This document shows positions 52,240 to 60,460 of a DNA stretch of 64,000 nucleotides, piece by piece. The DNA comes from SXXZ01 sp041177965. GTDB taxonomy: Bacteria > Verrucomicrobiota > Verrucomicrobiia > Limisphaerales > UBA9464. The translations under genes and the position numbers were made by a program. Numbering within the stretch: the first letter of the stretch is position 1; the number at the start of each line of letters is the position of its first letter. Under the pieces are notes generated by a model. The model was not told the DNA's origin. It saw only the letters and a list, made by a program, of their open reading frames with translations, and did not search any database. Where the stretch lies: assembly GCA_041177965.1 (NCBI GenBank), contig JBEGWF010000012.1, positions 1 through 64,000 on the forward strand. The letters are read 5' to 3'.

Positions 52240-53400
52240 ATGAACGCCTCACCGGCCCTTGCCAGATACTCCCCGCTGATCGCCACCTCTGTCCTGTGCC
52301 TGAACACCCTGATGCCGGAGCAGGCCCGGGCCCAGGGCTGCGTCGCCGTGCGCGGTGGCGGCATGTGCACCATGAATCACGGCGGCATGGGCGAAGAGGA
52401 CGCCGGCGAACACGGACCCTGGCTGGCGTCGGTGGGCTACCGGTTCTTCAAGTCCGACCGACACTTCATCGGCGGCAACGAGTCGCGCAACGCCGCGGGG
52501 TTGAATCGATTCGAGCAGGGCACCGAGGTGATCAACTACTCGCAGTTCATCGACACGAGCGTGACCTACCAGTTCAACCCGCGCTGGTCCGCGACCCTGG
52601 TGCTGCCATGGGTGCATCACACGCGCTCGGCCCCGTACGAGCACAGCGGAGTCCGCCGCGACACCAGCGCCATGGGCATCGGCGACGTGCGGGCCATCGT
52701 GGGCGCCTGGATCTGGGACCCGGCCACCAAGCCCAAGGGCAACCTCCAGGTCAGCATCGGGGGCAAGGCGCCCAGCGGCGACTTCCAGGCCGACGACACG
52801 TTCCATCAGGACCAGGACCCCACCGCGGGTGTGGACATCCGACCGGTGCGCCGCAATGTGGATCAATCCATCCAACCCGGCGACGGCGGCTGGGGTGTCA
52901 GTTGGGAACTCAACGGCTATCGGGAATTGTTGCCGGGATTCTTCGCCTACGCCCAGGCCTTCTATCTGTTCAACCCCCAGAATGTGAACGGCACCCTGAA
53001 CCCCACCGCCCGGAGGGACGCCGGCCCCACCATCGGGGGGCGGGACATCGACAACGGCATGTCGATCACCGACCAATACATGTTCCGGGCGGGTTTCTCG
53101 AAGGTCGTGAGCGAGAAGCATCACCTGTCGCTGTCGCTCGGCGGGCGCATGGAGGGCATCCCGGTGGAGGACCTCAACGGCGATGCCGGCGACGAGGAGG
53201 GTTTCCGCCGGCCCGGCTACTCCATCGCCATCGAACCGGGCATCAACTGGATGCCGGGCAAGTGGAACGTCGCGGTCTCCGTGCCCTGGCGTCTGGAGGC
53301 CCAGCGCGAGCGCAGCTACTGGAACCTCCAGAAGGGCACCCGTGGCGACGCCGCCTTCGCCGATTACCTGGTGACCCTGTCGGTGTCTCGCTGGTTCTGA
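52240..53400 (+). CDS. outer-membrane beta-barrel-like exported protein
   Basis: A 386-residue protein with a signal peptide ending PEQARAQG. Alternating strands follow, typical of an outer-membrane barrel: ASVGYRFFKSDRHFIGG, SQFIDTSVTYQFNPRWSATL, VLPWVHH, GDVRAIVGAWIWD, NLQVSIGGKAPSGDF, FAYAQAFYLF, HLSLSLGGRMEG, YSIAIEPGINWMPGKWNVAV, and a final strand ending in aromatic SVSRWF. It resembles 'putative MetA-pathway/transporter' barrels of unknown cargo. The mature N-terminus (GCVAVRGGGMCTMNHGGMGE) is rich in Cys, Met and His and might bind a metal. The ATG at 52240 follows a -10-like AATAAT. Confidence 0.75.
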   Translation: MNASPALARYSPLIATSVLCLNTLMPEQARAQGCVAVRGGGMCTMNHGGMGEEDAGEHGPWLASVGYRFFKSDRHFIGGNESRNAAGLNRFEQGTEVINYSQFIDTSVTYQFNPRWSATLVLPWVHHTRSAPYEHSGVRRDTSAMGIGDVRAIVGAWIWDPATKPKGNLQVSIGGKAPSGDFQADDTFHQDQDPTAGVDIRPVRRNVDQSIQPGDGGWGVSWELNGYRELLPGFFAYAQAFYLFNPQNVNGTLNPTARRDAGPTIGGRDIDNGMSITDQYMFRAGFSKVVSEKHHLSLSLGGRMEGIPVEDLNGDAGDEEGFRRPGYSIAIEPGINWMPGKWNVAVSVPWRLEAQRERSYWNLQKGTRGDAAFADYLVTLSVSRWF

Positions 53401-53447
53401 GCCCGGGGTGGTTTTTCGGAGGCGCCCTTTTTCAGTCTGCGTGTGTC

Positions 53448-53479
53448 GGGGGACCGTGGTTTGAAGGCACCCCCTTTTT
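53448..53479 (+). terminator. weak terminator candidate after the barrel gene
   Basis: GGGGG at 53448-53452 pairs with CCCCC at 53470-53474, followed by TTTTT. The stem is only 5 bp with a 17-nt loop that may fold further. It lies in the 161-bp convergent gap before flhA. Confidence 0.35.
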
Positions 53480-53561
53480 GTCGGCGGCATCGACGACGAG
53501 GACCCACCCACGGCGAGCAGCGGTCATGGCGGACCCGGGCTGGGGCTCCGGGGTCCTAGGA

Positions 53562-55670
53562 TCACTCGGGAACCACGAGCGTGCCGGCACTCTGGATGTC
53601 CACGCGGCTGGGCACCTCCGAGTAGCTCAGCACCGTGAGGTCGCTGAAGGTGGCCTCGAAGAACCTCCGGAAGGCCAGTCGGATGTGGGGACCACAGAGC
53701 ACCACCGGAGCCTGTCCCGAGGACAGGAGGGCCTGGATCATCTTGGACAGGCTCTCGACCAGATGGCGCGCCAGTCGCGGCTCGAGCAGGAGGGCGATCT
53801 CGGTCTGAGATTGCCGGACCCCCTTGGCGATCTCCTGCTCCAACCGGGGATCCAGGGTGATCGCCTTGAGCACGCCACGATCGTCCTGATAGGGCTTGAC
53901 GATCTGGGGCCCCAGCGCCCGCCGGGCGTGCTCGCTGAGTTCATCCGGATTCTTGGTGACCCCGGCGAAGTCGCTGACCTTCTCGAGGATGCTCGCCAGG
54001 TTCCGGATCGAGATGCCCTCGGCCAGCAGGTTCTGGAGGATGCGCTGGATCTGGCCGACGTTGAGCTGCGCCGGGACCAGTTCGTTCACCACCGTCGGAT
54101 GGGTGGTCTTGAGATGGTCGAGCAACTGCTGGACATCCTGACGGGAGAGGATCTCGTGGCTCTGGTGCTTCACCACCTCGGTGAGGTGGGTGATGAGCAC
54201 GCTGGAGGCGTCCACCACCGTGTATCCGGCGATCTCGGCGGTCTTGCGCTCGACCTCGGTGATCCAGGTCGCCGGCAACTGGAAGACCGGCTCGGTGGTC
54301 GGGATGCCCTTGAGCTGCACCCGGCTGTTGGTGGCGTTCATGGCCAGGGAGTAGCCGGGCATCAGGTTCCCGGTGGCGACCGGGTTGCCCTTGAGCAGGA
54401 AGCGGTACTCGTTGGCCCCGATCTGCAGGTTGTCGCGCAGCTTGATCGGCGGGATGAGCAATCCCATGTCCTGGGCGAACTGGCGTCGCACACCGGTGAC
54501 CCGCTCGAGCAGGTCGCCGCCCTTGCGGGGATCGGCGAGGGAAACCAGACCGAACCCCAGCTCGATGAGCATCGCATCCACGCCCAGGAGGTTCTCGAGC
54601 TTGTCGGTCGCCGCTGCGGGAGTCGCGCCCGGGGCCGCGGTGCCTGCAGCCTCGGAGGTCTTGCCACCCTTGCCATCGACCTTCCGCGAGGCGTCGGCAT
54701 CCGCCCTGGACGCGGGCTTGATGTTGCGACCGATGTACCAGGCGAGGACCGCGAGAACGAGGAACGGGAACATCGGAAGGCCCGGGACAAGCGACAGCAG
54801 GGCGAGCATGGCCGCCAGGATGGACAGCGCGCGAGGGTACGAAGTGAGCTGACGCCCCAATTCCTCACCGAAGTTGTTCCGCGAGGCCGCCCGGGTGACG
54901 AGAAGGCCGGCGGCCATGGAGGTCACCAGGGCCGGGATCTGCGAGACGAGTCCGTCGCCGATGGACAGCAGGGTGTAGCGCGAGAGCGCCTCGGTGAAGC
55001 TCATGCCCCGCTGGGCCATGCCGATGGCGAAACCGCCCACGACGTTCACCACGGTGATGATGACCGCCGCCACGGCATCACCACGGACGAACTTCGAGGC
55101 ACCGTCCATCGCGCCGTAGAAGTCGGCCTCCTGCTCAACCTTCCGCCGCCGGGCGCGGGCCTGCTGCTCGTTGATGATGCCGGCCCCGAGTTCGGCATCG
55201 ATGGCCATCTGCTTGCCGGGCATGGCGTCCAAGGTGAAACGGGCGGCCACCTCGGCGATGCGGCCGGCGCCCTTGGTGATGACCACGAAATTGATGATCA
55301 CGAGGATCGCGAAGATGACGATGCCCACCACGTAGTTGCCGCCGACGACGAAATTGCCGAAGGCCTCGATGATGTGGCCGGCGTCTCCGGAGATGAGGAT
55401 CAACCGGGTGGTGGCCACGTTGAGGGCCAACCGGAAGAGCGTGACGAAGAGCAGCAATGATGGGAACCCGGTGAACTCCGAGGGGTCGTCGGTGTAAAGG
55501 ATGACCAGGAGGATCAGCAGGGAGGAGGCGATGCTGACCGCCAGGAGCAGATCGAGCAGCAGCGGCGGCACCGGCAGGATCAGCAGGAGGACGGTGCCGA
55601 ACACCCCGGCCACGAGCCACAGGTCCATCTGGCTCAACCGGACCATCCAACTATCGTTTGTCTTCGTCAT
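53562..55670 (-). CDS. flhA: flagellar type III export protein FlhA
   Basis: The export-gate subunit of the flagellar type III secretion apparatus, 702 residues, a normal length. About eight N-terminal membrane helices (from LWLVAGVFGTVLLLILPVPP) carry the FHIPEP signature region TLFRLALNVATTRLIL, followed by VVITKGAGRIAEVAARFTLDAMPGKQMAIDAEL. The cytoplasmic C-terminal domain starts near residue 370, after an Ala/Thr linker, and includes GYTVVDASSVLITHLTEVV and a PVVLCGPHIRLAFRRF end. FlhA rather than the injectisome homologue SctV is favoured by these blocks. The start MTKTNDSWMVRL at 55670 was chosen over 55718. No other flagellar gene is nearby. Confidence 0.92.
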   Translation of the reverse strand: MTKTNDSWMVRLSQMDLWLVAGVFGTVLLLILPVPPLLLDLLLAVSIASSLLILLVILYTDDPSEFTGFPSLLLFVTLFRLALNVATTRLILISGDAGHIIEAFGNFVVGGNYVVGIVIFAILVIINFVVITKGAGRIAEVAARFTLDAMPGKQMAIDAELGAGIINEQQARARRRKVEQEADFYGAMDGASKFVRGDAVAAVIITVVNVVGGFAIGMAQRGMSFTEALSRYTLLSIGDGLVSQIPALVTSMAAGLLVTRAASRNNFGEELGRQLTSYPRALSILAAMLALLSLVPGLPMFPFLVLAVLAWYIGRNIKPASRADADASRKVDGKGGKTSEAAGTAAPGATPAAATDKLENLLGVDAMLIELGFGLVSLADPRKGGDLLERVTGVRRQFAQDMGLLIPPIKLRDNLQIGANEYRFLLKGNPVATGNLMPGYSLAMNATNSRVQLKGIPTTEPVFQLPATWITEVERKTAEIAGYTVVDASSVLITHLTEVVKHQSHEILSRQDVQQLLDHLKTTHPTVVNELVPAQLNVGQIQRILQNLLAEGISIRNLASILEKVSDFAGVTKNPDELSEHARRALGPQIVKPYQDDRGVLKAITLDPRLEQEIAKGVRQSQTEIALLLEPRLARHLVESLSKMIQALLSSGQAPVVLCGPHIRLAFRRFFEATFSDLTVLSYSEVPSRVDIQSAGTLVVPE

Positions 55671-55674
55671 CGCC

Positions 55675-55680
55675 ACTGTA
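55675..55680 (-). promoter_or_regulatory. -10-like hexamer TACAGT before flhA
   Basis: TGATACAGT on the minus strand; TACAGT ends 4 nt, and the overlapping GATACA 6 nt, before the ATG at 55670. Confidence 0.4.
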
Positions 55681-55880
55681 TCAGTCCTGCGGAAAGCAGG
55701 TATCGGTCCAAGTCGCATCCCTGAGGAAAAGCCGGGATTTCAACGCATCCCACCCCCCGGAAGCGGCAAACTCTGCCGGGCCGGATCCCTTCGATCCCTG
55801 GCCCGAGGCCGGGAAACGGGCCGTCCGGTCGATGCCTGCCCGGTCGGCTGAAAAAAGCAGACCGGATGCCGGGGGGGGCC

Positions 55881-55886
55881 TATGGT
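55881..55886 (+). promoter_or_regulatory. -10-like hexamer TATGGT before the sigma-54 activator gene
   Basis: TATGGT overlaps the upstream ATG (55882) of the regulator gene and ends 7 nt before a GTG at 55894. If it is the -10, the true start is the GTG. Confidence 0.35.
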
Positions 55887-57270
55887 GGAAGCCGTGACTC
55901 CGACGTTGCTGATAGTGGATGACGAGAAGTCGACGCGCGACGGGCTGAGGACCGCCCTGGAGGAGAAATTCGACGTCTACGCCGCGCCCGACGCGGCGGG
56001 TGCCTGGCAGTTGATGGAGAAGGAACCGGTGGACGTGCTGCTCACCGACCTGCGCATGGCCGGCGAAGACGGCATGGCCCTGATCCGGAAGGCCAAGGCC
56101 CTGTCGAAGCCTCCGGTGTGCATCCTGATGACGGCCTACGGGTCGGAGGATCTGGCCGTCGAGGCCATGAAGCAGGGAGCCGACGACTACATCAGCAAGG
56201 GACGTCTGCAGATCGACGAACTCGAACTGCGGATCCAGCGGGCGCTGCGGCGCACCCGCCTCGAGACCGAGAACGAACATCTCCACCAGCGGCTCGACCA
56301 GCGTTTCGGGATGGAGGGCTTCATCGGGGAGACCCCCGCCATCCGGGAGGTGTTCGAGCAGATCCAGCAGATCGGACCTTCCACGGCCACCGTCCTCATC
56401 ACCGGTGAGAGCGGCACCGGCAAGGAACTGGTGGCCAAGGCCATCCACCAACTGAGCCGGCGCTCCCGCGGACCGCTGGTCACGGTCAACTGCGCCGCCC
56501 TGCCCGCCACGCTGCTCGAGGCCGAACTCTTCGGCCATGAAAAGGGGGCCTTCACCGGGGCCAACGAGCGGCGCATCGGCCGGGTGGAACAGGCCCAGGG
56601 GGGGACGCTCTTCCTCGATGAGATCGGCGAGATCGACGCCACCACCCAGGTCAAACTCCTGCGCCTCATCGGCGAGCGCACCTACGAGCGTCTGGGATCC
56701 GGCCGGACCCAGAACGCGGACGTCCGGTTCCTGTCCGCCACCAACAAGGACCTGCGGGCTCTGGTCCGCGCCGGTGCGTTCCGCGAAGACCTCTTTTTCC
56801 GGATCGCGGTGGTGCCCATCCACCTGCCGCCCCTGCGCGAGCGGGTGGCCGACATCCCCCTCCTCTGCAACGCCTTCCTCAAGGAGTTCGCCCGTGAGAA
56901 CGACAAGAGGGTGCAGGCATTCGGCACCGAGGCGATGGAGCTCATGCTGCGTTACCGCTGGCCCGGAAACGTGCGGGAACTGAGAGCCTCGATCGAGCAT
57001 GCCGTGGTCCTGTGCCGCGGTGACCAGGTGCAGACCCGGGATCTTCCTGCGTCGGTGCGGGAACCCCTCCTCGAGGCGGCCGCCACCGCATCGTCAGCCG
57101 CGCCGCCGCTGGCGACCGGGAAACTGTCGCTGCGGGAGGCCGAGAAACAGCTGATCATCCACGCACTGAAGGAATGCGGGGGCAACCGGACCGAGGCCGC
57201 CAAGAAGCTCGGAGTCAGCCGGAGGACGCTGCACCGCAAGCTCCACGAGTTCGAACTCCACGACCTCTAA
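55882..57270 (+). CDS. NtrC-family sigma-54-dependent response regulator
   Basis: A 462-residue transcriptional activator. The N-terminal receiver (TLLIVDDEKSTRDG) has the phospho-acceptor Asp in LLTDLRMAG and Lys in DDYISKGRL, where the usual Pro after Lys is Gly. The central AAA+ domain has Walker A GESGTGKE, the sigma-54-contacting GAFTGA loop (GHEKGAFTGANER), Walker B GGTLFLDEIGE and the arginine-finger region. A C-terminal Fis-type helix-turn-helix follows (NRTEAAKKLGVSRRTLHRKL). No paired kinase is adjacent. It is divergent from flhA, so flagellar control is possible. The start may instead be GTG 55894. Confidence 0.95.
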   Translation: MVEAVTPTLLIVDDEKSTRDGLRTALEEKFDVYAAPDAAGAWQLMEKEPVDVLLTDLRMAGEDGMALIRKAKALSKPPVCILMTAYGSEDLAVEAMKQGADDYISKGRLQIDELELRIQRALRRTRLETENEHLHQRLDQRFGMEGFIGETPAIREVFEQIQQIGPSTATVLITGESGTGKELVAKAIHQLSRRSRGPLVTVNCAALPATLLEAELFGHEKGAFTGANERRIGRVEQAQGGTLFLDEIGEIDATTQVKLLRLIGERTYERLGSGRTQNADVRFLSATNKDLRALVRAGAFREDLFFRIAVVPIHLPPLRERVADIPLLCNAFLKEFARENDKRVQAFGTEAMELMLRYRWPGNVRELRASIEHAVVLCRGDQVQTRDLPASVREPLLEAAATASSAAPPLATGKLSLREAEKQLIIHALKECGGNRTEAAKKLGVSRRTLHRKLHEFELHDL

Positions 57271-58598
57271 CCGGACGGCCCCGGATCGGGGACCACCGCC
57301 TTGCCGGGGCGGCTCCGGCCGATGAGCCGGGCCGACAGCGACGAGCAGGTGCGACGGTCGTGCAAACCGGACCCGGTCGCGACCAGGTCGGCCGTCAACA
57401 CCGCCACAGCGCCCGGCACGATCATGCCCGGCCCGAAGAGTTCCCAGCCGAGGACGACACAGGCCCAGGGCGCATGGGCCGCCGCCGCGAACACCGCGAT
57501 GAAGCCCAGGGCGGCGAATTCCGGGACCGGCCATCCCCCGAGCATCGCCACCGTGTGCCCGAGTGCCGCGCCGATGAAGAAGAGCGGCGTGACCTCGCCT
57601 CCCTTGAACCCGCCGGCCAACGTCACGGAGGTGAAGAGGAGTTTCCACCACCAGCTCCACGGGGTGACTCCGCCGGTCTCGAAACTCCGCACCAGCGAGG
57701 GATCCCCGGGCAACCGGCCGGTCACCCCCAGTCCCAGGTAGGCGTCGGTGCCGAGGAGGAGCGTCAGGGCGATCACCAGTGCGGCGGACACCGCAGGGAA
57801 CGCCCCCGCGGACACGCCCACGGCACCGAAAACCCGGCCCCATCCACGGGTGCAGGCCACGAAGGCCCTGGCGGCCAGTCCGAAGGCCACCCCCGCCACC
57901 GCGCAGGGCCACAAATCGCCCCAGGCCGGGAGGATCGCGGATCGGACCAGGGGGTAGGCCGTGTGGTGGACGCCGAGGGCCGCACAGGTCGCATGTCCCG
58001 ACCAGGAGGCCAACAGGCAAGGCAACGCCCGACGCCACGCCACGCGCCCGGGCGAGGTCCATTCGATCGCGTACAGCGCTCCGGCCCATGGAGTCCCGAA
58101 CACCGAACCGAACCCGCCGGCGATGCCGGCCCTCAGCGTCGTGGAGGCATCCGGCAGCCGCTCCCGGAAACGCCGTCCCCAGACCGCGGCCAACGCGGCG
58201 CCCATCTGAACCGCGGTGCCCTCGCGCCCCACGGAACCGCCGCAGAGATGGCTCAGGAGGGTCGAACCCAGGACCAACGGCGCCATCGTCCAAGGCACTT
58301 CCCTGGAACCGTCATCGACCGCTTCGAGCACCAAACCGTGCCCCCGCTCCGCCCCGCGTCCCCAAGCCCGGTAGGCGCGGGCCATGGCGACACCGGCCAC
58401 CGGCAGGAAGAACAGCAACCAGCGGTGGGACCAACGGAAGGAAGTCACCGCGTCCAGCGCCACGAGGAAGACGGCACTGGCCGACCCGGCGCCCACTCCG
58501 GCGCCCACTCCCACGACGCCCCCCGCGAGGATCGACGCCCACGGAACCTTCACCGCCGGGAGCGGCGGATTGCCCGGAGACTGCGGGGCCGGATCCAT
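57267..58598 (-). CDS. CLC-family transporter, probably fluoride type
   Basis: A 443-residue membrane protein of the chloride-channel/antiporter superfamily with about ten or more helices. The gating-glutamate motif is GGSVGREGTAVQMGAALA (GREGT at 124-128) and the second pore motif is AGGFKGGEVTPLFFIGAALG. The first motif, normally GSGIP, is replaced near residue 87-92 by HGLVLE. GREGT together with a missing GSGIP is what I associate with fluoride-proton antiporters (CLC-F) rather than chloride carriers. No fluoride riboswitch fits in the 45 bp upstream. The 3' end overlaps the convergent regulator gene by 4 bp. Confidence 0.85.
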   Translation of the reverse strand: MDPAPQSPGNPPLPAVKVPWASILAGGVVGVGAGVGAGSASAVFLVALDAVTSFRWSHRWLLFFLPVAGVAMARAYRAWGRGAERGHGLVLEAVDDGSREVPWTMAPLVLGSTLLSHLCGGSVGREGTAVQMGAALAAVWGRRFRERLPDASTTLRAGIAGGFGSVFGTPWAGALYAIEWTSPGRVAWRRALPCLLASWSGHATCAALGVHHTAYPLVRSAILPAWGDLWPCAVAGVAFGLAARAFVACTRGWGRVFGAVGVSAGAFPAVSAALVIALTLLLGTDAYLGLGVTGRLPGDPSLVRSFETGGVTPWSWWWKLLFTSVTLAGGFKGGEVTPLFFIGAALGHTVAMLGGWPVPEFAALGFIAVFAAAAHAPWACVVLGWELFGPGMIVPGAVAVLTADLVATGSGLHDRRTCSSLSARLIGRSRPGKAVVPDPGPSG

Positions 58599-58643
58599 GG
58601 CGACACACGGAAAGGCCCCAGGGCCCGTCGGCTCGGCCCGGTA

Positions 58644-59021
58644 TCAGCGGAGCCGCAGGGCGATCTGCTTGTCGAGTTCGCTGGCCAGGATGATGTCGGC
58701 CTTGCCGTTGGACTGGCGGGCCTGCACGAGGATGCGACTGGCATTGGGCTCCAGTTCCTCGATGCGCACCCACAGGGTCCGGTTCTCGATCTTGGCCGAG
58801 AGGGTCTTGCGGACCACATCCTCGGAGGTGAGCGTCCCGTTGTAGACCAGCGTCGCCTTGGCGGCCTCGAACAACTGCGCGGCCGGCCGCTCGTAGCGGC
58901 TCTCGATGGTGTCCGAGGAGAAGGGAACCCCGACCTTCACCCGGCCTTCCTGGGTCCGGTAGCAACCGGTGAAGCTCGCGAGTCCGATCAGCAGGGCGGA
59001 GAGGGTCAAGAACTTGTTCAT
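58644..59021 (-). CDS. small lipoprotein, DUF3568-like
   Basis: A 125-residue lipoprotein (FLTLSALLIGLASFTGC, Cys at 20). The mature part (VKVGVPFSSDTIESRYERPA, QLFEAAKATLVYNGTL, RTLWVRIEELEPNASRILVQ) is a compact alpha-beta domain that I associate, from memory, with DUF3568-type proteins. These are widespread small lipoproteins of unknown role. The ATG at 59021 gives a proper signal peptide; the frame opens at 59036. It lies 45 bp upstream of the CLC gene on the same strand and may be cotranscribed. Confidence 0.75.
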   Translation of the reverse strand: MNKFLTLSALLIGLASFTGCYRTQEGRVKVGVPFSSDTIESRYERPAAQLFEAAKATLVYNGTLTSEDVVRKTLSAKIENRTLWVRIEELEPNASRILVQARQSNGKADIILASELDKQIALRLR

Positions 59022-59158
59022 GGCGCCGCGATGCAATCACACCACCCCCAAGGGTCAAGCCCATGCTCGACCGATTTGGGGATTCTGGAGACATGCGAAG
59101 GGATATCCGGACGAATCCCAACATCCGAAGATTCCCCGGCAAAACGCCTCGGCCGAAT

Positions 59159-59333
59159 CGAGCTTCCCTGCGAGCGCCGGCCGGATCCTGCGGAGCCCCT
59201 CAACCGCAGCGGAGCAGGATCCGGCCGGACCGAGCTCAGGAAGCGATCTCCCCCTCCCCCCTCGCGCACAGCGCGAAAACCCCTTCTCCCCCGAGCTTCC
59301 CTGCGAGCGCCGGCCGGGTCCTGCGGAGCCCTT
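59159..59333. repeat. direct and inverted repeat element upstream of rplM
   Basis: A 42-bp sequence beginning cgagcttccctgcgagcgcc occurs at 59159-59200 and again at 59292-59333 with two mismatches. Between them, a perfect 15-bp inverted repeat (CCGGCCGGATCCTGC at 59177-59191 and its complement at 59214-59228) encloses a 22-nt loop and uses the core of the first copy. It looks like a REP/BIME-type palindromic element. The rest of the 386-bp gap holds no gene apart from the rplM promoter. Confidence 0.75.
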
Positions 59334-59346
59334 TTGAAATCGAGCA

Positions 59347-59374
59347 TTGACGCTACGCCGACCACTGATATAAA
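59347..59374 (+). promoter_or_regulatory. sigma-70 promoter for rplM-rpsI
   Basis: TTGACG at 59347-59352, a 16-bp spacer, and TATAAA at 59369-59374. This is the best consensus promoter in the window, 33 bp before the rplM ATG, fitting a highly expressed ribosomal operon. Confidence 0.8.
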
Positions 59375-59407
59375 CCGCCCTCCTTTTCGGAACCTTTCGG
59401 ATACTTG

Positions 59408-59842
59408 ATGAAGACCTATCTGCCCAAAGTCGATGTCCAACGCCGTGCGTGGCGTGTGATCGACGCCAACGGCGCCATCCTCGGCCGCCTCGCCGTCCAA
59501 GTCGCTGACGCCCTGCGCGGCAAGGACAAGCCCGTGTTCACCCCCCACCTCGATGCCGGTGACTTCGTGGTCGTCATCAACGCCGAGAAGGTCGCCCTGA
59601 GCGGCAAGAAGGAGTCGGACAAGCTGTTCATGTCCTACTCCGGCTGGAAGGGCGGCGAGAAGTACCGCTCCGTGGCCCAGGTCCGCGCGGCCCATCCTGA
59701 GCGCCTGGTGATGCATGCCGTCAAGGGCATGCTCCCCAAGAACCGTCTGGGAGACCAGCTCCTGACGAAGCTCAAGGTGTACCCCGGTTCCAACCACCCC
59801 CACGCGGCCCAGGCCCCGAGCGACATGAAGTACGCCGGCTGA
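59408..59842 (+). CDS. rplM: 50S ribosomal protein L13
   Basis: A large-subunit ribosomal protein of 144 residues, the normal length. Family blocks: AWRVIDANGAILGRLAVQVADALRG at the start, GDFVVVINAEKVALSGKK, HAVKGMLPKNRLGDQLLTKL and KVYPGSNHPHAAQAP. The ATG at 59408 follows an in-frame TTG. It forms the usual pair with rpsI, 31 bp downstream, under a strong promoter. Confidence 0.98.
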   Translation: MKTYLPKVDVQRRAWRVIDANGAILGRLAVQVADALRGKDKPVFTPHLDAGDFVVVINAEKVALSGKKESDKLFMSYSGWKGGEKYRSVAQVRAAHPERLVMHAVKGMLPKNRLGDQLLTKLKVYPGSNHPHAAQAPSDMKYAG

Positions 59843-59873
59843 TCCGCAGGCCCCCACCATTTCCATCCACACC

Positions 59874-60269
59874 ATGTCGAAAACCAACGAATTCCTCGGG
59901 ACCGGCCGTCGCAAGACCTCCGTGGCCCGGGTCCGCATTTCCTCCGGCTCCGGCAAGATCCTCGTCAACGGACGCGCCTTCGAGGTGTACTTCCCGCTCG
60001 AATCCCAGCGGATGGCGGTGCAGCAACCCTTCGTGACCACCGCGACCTCGGGCAAGTTCGATGTCTCGGTCAACGTCGAGGGCGGCGGCCCCATCGGGCA
60101 GGCCGGCGCGGTCCGCCACGGCATCGCCCGTGCGCTGATCGAGGCCGACGCCGCGCTGCGTCCCCTGCTCAAGGCCGACGGCCTGTTGACCCGCGATCCT
60201 CGCATGAAGGAGCGCAAGAAGTACGGCCAACCCGGCGCCCGCAAGCGCTTCCAGTTCAGCAAGCGCTGA
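59874..60269 (+). CDS. rpsI: 30S ribosomal protein S9
   Basis: A small-subunit protein of 131 residues ending in the invariant basic tail KKYGQPGARKRFQFSKR that reaches the P site of the ribosome. Other blocks: GTGRRKTSVARVRISSGSG, GGGPIGQAGAVRHGIARAL and GLLTRDPRMKERKKYGQPG. It is the second gene of the rplM-rpsI operon. Confidence 0.98.
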   Translation: MSKTNEFLGTGRRKTSVARVRISSGSGKILVNGRAFEVYFPLESQRMAVQQPFVTTATSGKFDVSVNVEGGGPIGQAGAVRHGIARALIEADAALRPLLKADGLLTRDPRMKERKKYGQPGARKRFQFSKR

Positions 60270-60310
60270 GCCTCCTCCCTTCTCCACCCGGCAACGGGTG
60301 CGATCGACAG

Positions 60311-60344
60311 AAGCCCCGTCGTTTCCCGGCGGGGCTTTTCGTTT
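60311..60344 (+). terminator. intrinsic terminator after rpsI
   Basis: Stem AAGCCCCG/CGGGGCTT with an 11-nt loop, followed by TTCGTTT. It closes the rplM-rpsI operon. Confidence 0.8.
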
Positions 60345-60460
60345 CACGCCGTCCCATCGCTCCCCCGCCAGGAACGGGACCGGATCTCCTCGAACCCGCA
60401 CGGAATCCGGGATCGCCCTCGGCGGGGGATTGCCTCAACCTCTTCCCGTCCATTGTGACC

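Noticed and set aside
58599..58643. Search for a fluoride riboswitch directly upstream of the CLC gene
   Set aside because: Only 45 bp are available and no matching pseudoknot sequence is visible.
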